A DNA stretch of 64,000 nt, from contig NW_022985200.1 in assembly GCF_010093535.1 (NCBI RefSeq), forward strand, positions 627,604 to 691,603, read 5' to 3'. Origin of the DNA: Lindgomyces ingoldianus. Lineage: Eukaryota > Ascomycota > Dothideomycetes > Pleosporales > Lindgomycetaceae. Below are positions 57,730 to 64,000 of the stretch, one piece after another (positions within the stretch are counted from its first letter, which is position 1; every line of letters begins with the position of its first letter). The notes beneath the pieces are model-generated. The model ran no database searches and was not told the DNA's origin. It was given only the letters and a program-made list of their open reading frames with translations. Position numbers and translations under genes: made by a program.

Positions 57730-60700
57730 TTATGTTATGTTAAAACTTTAGCTAAGAATAGCCTCTAAATCTAATCTAATAAGCTTAGTACTTACACAAC
57801 TCTAAGCTATTAAAGTAAGCTAAGAAGCTTTCTAAAAAGTGCTTACTTTATAAGAAAGCTACTATATTATAAGCTTTAAAGCTCTTTAAAAGGACTTTAA
57901 AGAACAGCTTTATGTTATTAAGCAGTCTATTTCTGCTTTAACTTTTATTATAGTAGTAGAAACTAAGAACTTACTAGCCTTAAAGCTTACCTAGAAGTCT
58001 AGAGATAGCTTAACTTTTTTCTGCTTAACACTGCTTATAACCTATAACCTTTTTAACTTAGTAATAAAATCTAACTAACTCTCTAATCCCCTACTGTTTA
58101 ACAGAAAATAAAAAGACTTACCTTCTTTCCTACATAAGCTCTAATATAAACTTAAAGAAAACATAGACTAATTCCCCTCTAAACACTTCTAGTTACTATA
58201 TGCTTACTTTTAACTTAACTATAATATAACAGCCTTAATTAACTTACTAATAAATAAGAATATTATTAACTTAGATTAATTTATAGTGTTTTTATAAGTA
58301 ACTTATAAAGACTTAAATAAAAAGTTAACAGCCCTAAGTTGCCTAAACACTCTATAATAAAAAAGAAAAAGCTTTACTTTATACTTTACTAAGTTCTACT
58401 AACTTGCATCTAATACAGGCCTAAATAAAATAGGTTTAATTATAGCCTTATATAACTCCCTCTTAACTAAACTATAACATGCTATAGTAGGAGAACCCCT
58501 CCTAAACAACCTTAACGTGTATGCAAACTTAATTGCTACCTATAATAATAACATAAGGTTCCTCCCTGTACAAGCCCTAATACACCCCTAAACTAGCGCA
58601 GTTGCAAATAAGGACCTTAATATAATAAAAATTAATTTAAATTATGCTCTAGTTAGTTTTAAAAAGCGTAAAAATTATAAAAAAAAAAGTTAATATTTTA
58701 AGTGCAGTAAGCATAGTTATATTTTCTAAAACTGCTTTATTCCTCTTTCTTAAGTCTACGCAAGTAGTGCTGCTAGTACTTATTAAAGATTCTTACTGTT
58801 TTAATCTTGTTTCTGTAAAGGCTCTAACTTATATTTAAGCCTTAATCCCTCTTACTACTCTTAACATAGCTGCAGCTATAGCAGTAGGAGCCTATAAAAA
58901 GGCTTGTCCTAGGGCTAAGTTGCCCCTTAGGACTAATTTAACACTAAATCTTTGCTAACTTATAGGCTAAGTCCCTTACTAACAACTAGAAGTACTAAGT
59001 TAATATTCTTATATATTTATAATAAGAAACTATATTAGCCCTAATATAGGCTCTTATTAACTTAAGAGTAAATAGCATAGGTTACATTAATAAAGAACTA
59101 GCGCGTAAACTAAATCTTTAATTAACACTACTTACCTAAATAATTTACCTAACTAGATTTAATAGAAAATAACTTAAAGGAAGTTCTATCTTTTATACTA
59201 TAACTATTATAATTACCTACTAATACTATAAGAAGCAGATTAAACTCTATGTAATAAACATAAAATGTTATAACCTAATCTTAGGACAACTATAGCTATA
59301 TTAGCATAAGGTTGCTTTTAATTACTAAAAGTAAGTTCTAAACTTTAACTCTTTCTAATACTAAGATATATGCTTACACTTACACCTAAATAATACTTAA
59401 ATAGCACTTAATATAGAAGGTCTCTAAACTTACTTTCTAATAACTTAAAAAAGAACTACTTAAGTAAGGCTAATAAGCTAGGCCTTTTACTAAAATAGGC
59501 TATGTAAAATAATTTAACAACTGCTTAAACTTAAAGAAAAAAAAGCCTTTAAAAAACCTTTACTTACCTAATTTAGACACAAACTAGGACTTAAACAGCA
59601 GATAGACATCTGCTACATAGGACCTGCTTTATTTATAACCCTAGCTTAATAACTAGATTACAAAATCTACACAGTTATAATTTCTAATATAGACTAAGCT
59701 TTAGCTTTTTAAAAACATACTAACCTAAAGATAATAGTCCCTTAAGACTACTATAACTTATTACATGTCTTCTTCTAAGATAAGTTTAATAAGCTTTTAA
59801 TACAACATCTATATAATTACTAGATAACTTTTAAGCCTAGTAAACAACCTAGTTATAGGCCACTGTATAGAATGTTACTAAACAAATTAAAAGTGCTTTA
59901 AAAATACCTTAATAAGAACTTAGAAAAAAGGTTTATTTAAGCTAGCTTTTTACTAGTAGTGTTACTTATACTATTTATAAAGAAACCTAGAGGTAGGCTT
60001 TAATTCTGCGTTAACTACTAAAGACTAAATGCTGTTACTATTAAAAACTAATACTTAATTCTTTTTTTATAAGAAACTCTAAGCTAACTAAGTAAAGCAA
60101 AGTATTTTATAAAGTTAGATATTATTACTGCCTTTAACAAGCTAAGAATAGTAAAGGGTAATAAGTAGCTAACAGCGTTTTAGACTTAATATAGACTATT
60201 TAAGTACTTAGTAATGCCTTTTAGCTTAGCTAACGCGCCTAGTACTTTTTAACATTTTGTAAATAACTTGCTCTAACCCTACCTAGACATGTTCTGCACT
60301 GTGTATATTAATAATATTCTAATCTACAGCAATAGCCTTTTAGAGCACAAACAGCATGTACGCCTAGTGCTAAAGGCTATAGAAAAAGCAGGTCTGCAAC
60401 TTAATATAGACAAATGTAAGTTCTACTAATTAAAGGTTACATATTTAGGATATGTAATCTTTATAGATAGCATCTAAATAGACCCTATTAAGGTTTAGAC
60501 TGTGCTAGATTAGCAATACTTAAAGGACATAAAAGATGTTTAAGCCTTTATAAGATTTACTAACTTTTACTAATAATTTATTAACAACTTTTTGCAGCTA
60601 GTAAGCCCTATAATTACACTTACTAAGAAAAAGGTTTAATTTAACTTTAACTTAAATTACTAATAGTCCTTTAACTAGCTAAAGAAAGCCTTTACTAAAG

Positions 60701-62757
60701 CCTTAATACTCTACTACTTTAACTTTAAACTACTAATACTTGTAGAAGCTAATGCCTTAGACTACATAGTAGCAGGAGTTCTCTCCTAGACTAAGCTAGA
60801 CAGGACTATTAGGCCTATTGCATACTTTTTAAAAAGAATAAGTCTTGCAGAAGGTAATTATAAAATCTATAATAAGAAATTACTTACTATAGTACACTGC
60901 TTTAAATAATAGCAACCTAAACTAAAAGGTGTAGCGCATCTAATACAGGTTCTATCTAACTATAAGAACTTGCAGTACTTTGCAACTATAAAATAACTTA
61001 GCTACTAATAAGCCTGTTAATTTAAATACCTATTTTGTTTTAATTTTAAGATTACTTATTATTCTAGTTAAAATAAAGGGAAACTAGATGCTTTTATAAG
61101 GCAATCCTAAGATGTCTTTACTTAGAAAGAAGTGTAAAAGGCTTAACACTAAACTTTGCTTTAACCTAAGCTATTTTTAAACCTTAACCTAAATAAAACA
61201 GATTAGATAATTAATTAGATTATTGCTAATAAGTATCTAAATAATAAATTTATTTAAGAAACTTTAAACCTGCTCTAAAACAGCACTAGTTAGTTAAAGA
61301 AAGTAATACTAGCTAACTATAAAAACTAAAATAGTAAGCTATATTACTATAACTAACTTATAATTTTTAATTCTAATAAACTAAGAATTAAACTACTCTA
61401 AATTATACACAACTTGCCTGTTAGAGGACACTTAGGCAGAGGAAAGACTCTTAACCTACTACAGAGAGAGTACTACTAGCCCCGCATGTTCCATACTGTA
61501 CGCTAATACGTATTATGTTGCTATACTTGCTGTAAAGTAAAGGCCTCTTAAAAAAGGTATAATAGCCTGCTTAAACTGCTTCTAATCTCTAAATAAGCTT
61601 AAAAAGACATATTAATTAATTTTATTATAAACCTACTTCTATCTAAAGGGTACATAAATATTATAGTAGTTGTTAATTACTTAACTAAGTATTAACACCT
61701 AATACTATGTTCCTCTATAACTGCCCCTAATATAGCCTAGTTATTCTACTAATACGTATAGGTTTACTATAGCCTACCTAACATAATTATATTAGACAGA
61801 GGTACGCAGTTTATCTTAGCCTTTTAGGACAAACTTTATAAACAGCTCTAAATTATCCTTTATCTATTTACAGCTTTTTACCTAGAGACTAACAGCTAGA
61901 CTAAGAATGTAAACACTGTAATAAAATAAGTCCTATAAGTGTACATAAACTACTAGTAGGATAACTAGGTAAAATAGTTAGCTATAGCATAGTTTAAAGC
62001 TAATAACACAACATCTAAATTAACATAAGTATCCCTGTTCTTAGCAAACTATAGATACTACCCCTAAATAAAATTTAAACTACTTATAAATACCCCCTAA
62101 CTAACTTATTAATTTATATAAGTAATAAATGTAAATAGACTTATTAATAAGATCTAAAATATATTTAAATATGTTTATAAAAAGCTTACATAGGCTTAAG
62201 CTTTTTAACAAGAGTACGTAAACTAATTCTAAACCTCTGCCCCTATGTATGCAGCTGGCAAGAAGGTCTAGCTAGACGCTAGAAATATCTAAACAAACTA
62301 ATAATTAAAGAAACTTAATTAGAAGAACTTTAGCCCTTTTATAGTAGCTTATATAGTCTTATTACATGCTTACTAATTAATCCTACCTAACAGCATAAAG
62401 ATACACCCTGTGTTCCACGTATTGTTGCTGCGCTAAGCAGCCTCTAAATCTAACTATCTACCTAGACAGCTAAACTTACTACCTAAACCTATTATTATAA
62501 ACAACAAACTAAAATATGTTGTAGAAGATGTTAAATAAATCTAGTTTAACAAGAAAAAACATATCTATAAATACTTTATAAAATAGACTAGATACAACAA
62601 ACTGTTATAAAAACCTGTAGAAGCCTTGCAAAAGAACTCTGCAGTAACCTAATTTTACGCCTAATACCTATCTAAACTAAACCTGTACCCTAATAAAGAC
62701 AACTTAATACTAGAACTACTAATGTAAAGGATTCCCTTCCTAATAAGAGGGGGGTAC

Positions 62758-63075
62758 TGTCACAGTATCCTCCCCAGATCCCAGACATAACTATATTAGA
62801 CGCGTACTAGAGTATTATTAGTGCACGTCTAACATAAACATAACACAACATAGACATAAACTTAAGCATAAACTACCTTAACACTAACTAAACCTAGAAC
62901 AGGCTTAATTTATACCTAAAGCGCTTAGACTTTTAAGCTAAGTATTTAATTACTAATTTTCTTCTAAACCTTCCTGTTCCTCACACAACGTCTTGTACCT
63001 ACTATAATACCTCACGTAGTAATTAAACTAGACCTCTGTGAAGCTCTATAACCTTACTCGTGCACAATCGTGACA
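62758..63075 (+). repeat. 3' LTR of the gypsy element
   Basis: 318 bp, beginning TGTCACAG and ending GTGACA, so the ends form a short inverted repeat. This copy keeps more C and G than the 5' LTR, indicating weaker RIP. Confidence 0.92.
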
Positions 63076-63080
63076 CAAGT

Positions 63081-64000
63081 ATTTTCTTTACTTTCTACTC
63101 CTCTACTTTATTAATAGTAATGCTAGGGGGTTTTAAAGGTTTTTATTTTAGAAGAGGATTTTAGAGGTCTTTATAAAGCACTTTTAGTATAAAAATGTTA
63201 TGTATCTTTAACTTTAAAAGTAGTTTTAGGTAGTATAAGTTACTAACTTACTTAAGTACCTTAAAAGAACTTTTTTATTAATTAGATAGTTTTTAGCTAG
63301 GTCTTTAAACAGCTAAGTTCTTTATGCTTAGGTAAACTATGTTACTAACCTTCTAGTTAATTAGCTAGTAGTAGTAGTTAACTATAGTTTACATCTAATC
63401 TTAGGCCTTTTTTATATAGGTCTTTGCTAGCTTTTAGGCTACGTGTATGCAGGTTGCTAATGCTAGGGCATCTTTTTAATTTAACTTATTTGTAGCTGTA
63501 ATAGGTTCTATAGAATGTTTTTAGTTCTAGCTTTAATATAGTTTAGAGCTATATAAAACTTAATATAAAAACATTTTAATTATTATATAAGGTAAAGTTA
63601 TCTAAGCTTAATTAATTAAGAGTAGTAAAGAACTCTAGTTATCTTAGTAAAAAAATATAAAAAGCCTTAGTTTTTAATTAATATACTTATTTATAATCTT
63701 TATTTAGCTATTTATTTTTTTTATAATAAGTAGTAAAGAGCTTAACTTTTACACTTAAAATTTAATAAAATTTAGACTAGAAACTAGATATAAACTAAAG
63801 TCCTTAATTAAAAATAATAGTTTTAAGTGTGTAGCTAAAATAGTACACTTATTAAATAAATAAAGTAGCTATTTTTTAAGCGTTAATTATTTTATAGCAA
63901 GGGATAAAAATAGCTTATTTTAATAAGTAATTAATTATAACTATAATTTAATTATATTTAAACTTATTTTTAAAGAACTCCTTAAAGTTAATGCATAAAT
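63081..64000. repeat. AT-rich relic flanking the gypsy element
   Basis: Sequence of the same extreme composition continues to the window edge. The gypsy element has inserted into it, so this is an older repeat, with the other half left of 57407. No domain readable. Confidence 0.6.

Larger units (their letters stand above)
57412..63075 (+). mobile_element. RIP-destroyed Ty3/gypsy chromovirus
   Basis: A complete LTR retrotransposon of 5664 bp. LTRs are 57412-57729 and 62758-63075, flanked by the 5-bp duplication CAAGT (57407-57411 and 63076-63080). A polypurine tract (AAGAGGGGGGG) directly precedes the 3' LTR. Reading the plus strand with many stops at former Gln and Trp codons, the order is reverse transcriptase (about 60280-60330: 'YLDMFCTVYINNILIYS', the YxDD-region counterpart), 'HVRLVLKAIEKAGLQLNI' and 'YLGYVI', RNase H (about 60730-60900), integrase (about 61410-61520, then 'FHTVR' and 'CYTC') and a chromodomain-like end (about 62510-62600). 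This gene order is Ty3/gypsy. No protein can be made. Confidence 0.9.

Noticed and set aside
1..64000. CRISPR arrays, operons or bacterial-type regulatory sites
   Set aside because: Spliced genes and fungal families show a eukaryotic nuclear genome; no spaced direct-repeat arrays were seen.

Overview
This window is nuclear DNA of a filamentous ascomycete (Pezizomycotina). Short introns (about 49-100 bp, two of about 220 bp) with GT-AG borders and CTRAY branch sites interrupt most genes. The families are typical of the group: Zn2Cys6 regulators, a HET protein, a necrosis-inducing protein, GH43, a DHA-type transporter and KLC-type TPR repeats. C-to-T decay of the RIP (repeat-induced point mutation) type marks the repeats and several broken genes. 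A helotialean (Leotiomycetes) origin is my guess; the sequence alone does not prove it.

Layout. 1-4.8 kb: the 3' part of a fungal transcription factor and a GH43 glycosidase. 4.8-12.3 kb: sparse, holding a 6-phosphogluconate dehydrogenase-like pseudogene split by a 0.9-kb insertion with an 8-bp target duplication, and a small cysteine-rich secreted protein. 12.3-19.8 kb: the exon-junction protein Y14, a HET-domain relic, a TPR repeat relic and a 727-residue membrane protein. 19.8-26 kb: a gene graveyard with a saccharopine reductase relic, a decayed PD-(D/E)XK-like gene and an AT-rich island. 26-37.2 kb: metallophosphoesterase, NLP (necrosis- and ethylene-inducing protein), a coiled-coil protein, a DUF1593/Sde182-like protein, an F-box-like relic and a six-exon gene with a STAND-type N terminus and an EF-hand pair.

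37.7-48.2 kb is the most coherent block. It holds xylose reductase, two paralogous convergent regulators (one without a zinc cluster), a dihydroxyacetone-synthase-type transketolase and L-arabinitol 4-dehydrogenase, followed by the relic of a sugar transporter. Together these enzymes cover reduction of pentoses to polyols, oxidation of polyols to ketoses, and use of xylulose 5-phosphate. A local pentose-catabolic cluster with its own regulators is therefore a reasonable reading. Pentulose kinases and L-xylulose reductase are not in the window.

50.5-54.8 kb holds a linalool dehydratase/isomerase-like gene and a 14-TM-class MFS transporter on the same strand. From 54.8 kb to the end the DNA is very AT-rich, with nested repeats. 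One complete but RIP-destroyed Ty3/gypsy chromovirus (318-bp LTRs, 5-bp target duplication) occupies 57412-63075.

Exon borders were inferred by eye from splice signals and reading-frame continuity. Identities rest on remembered family motifs, not on database searches.
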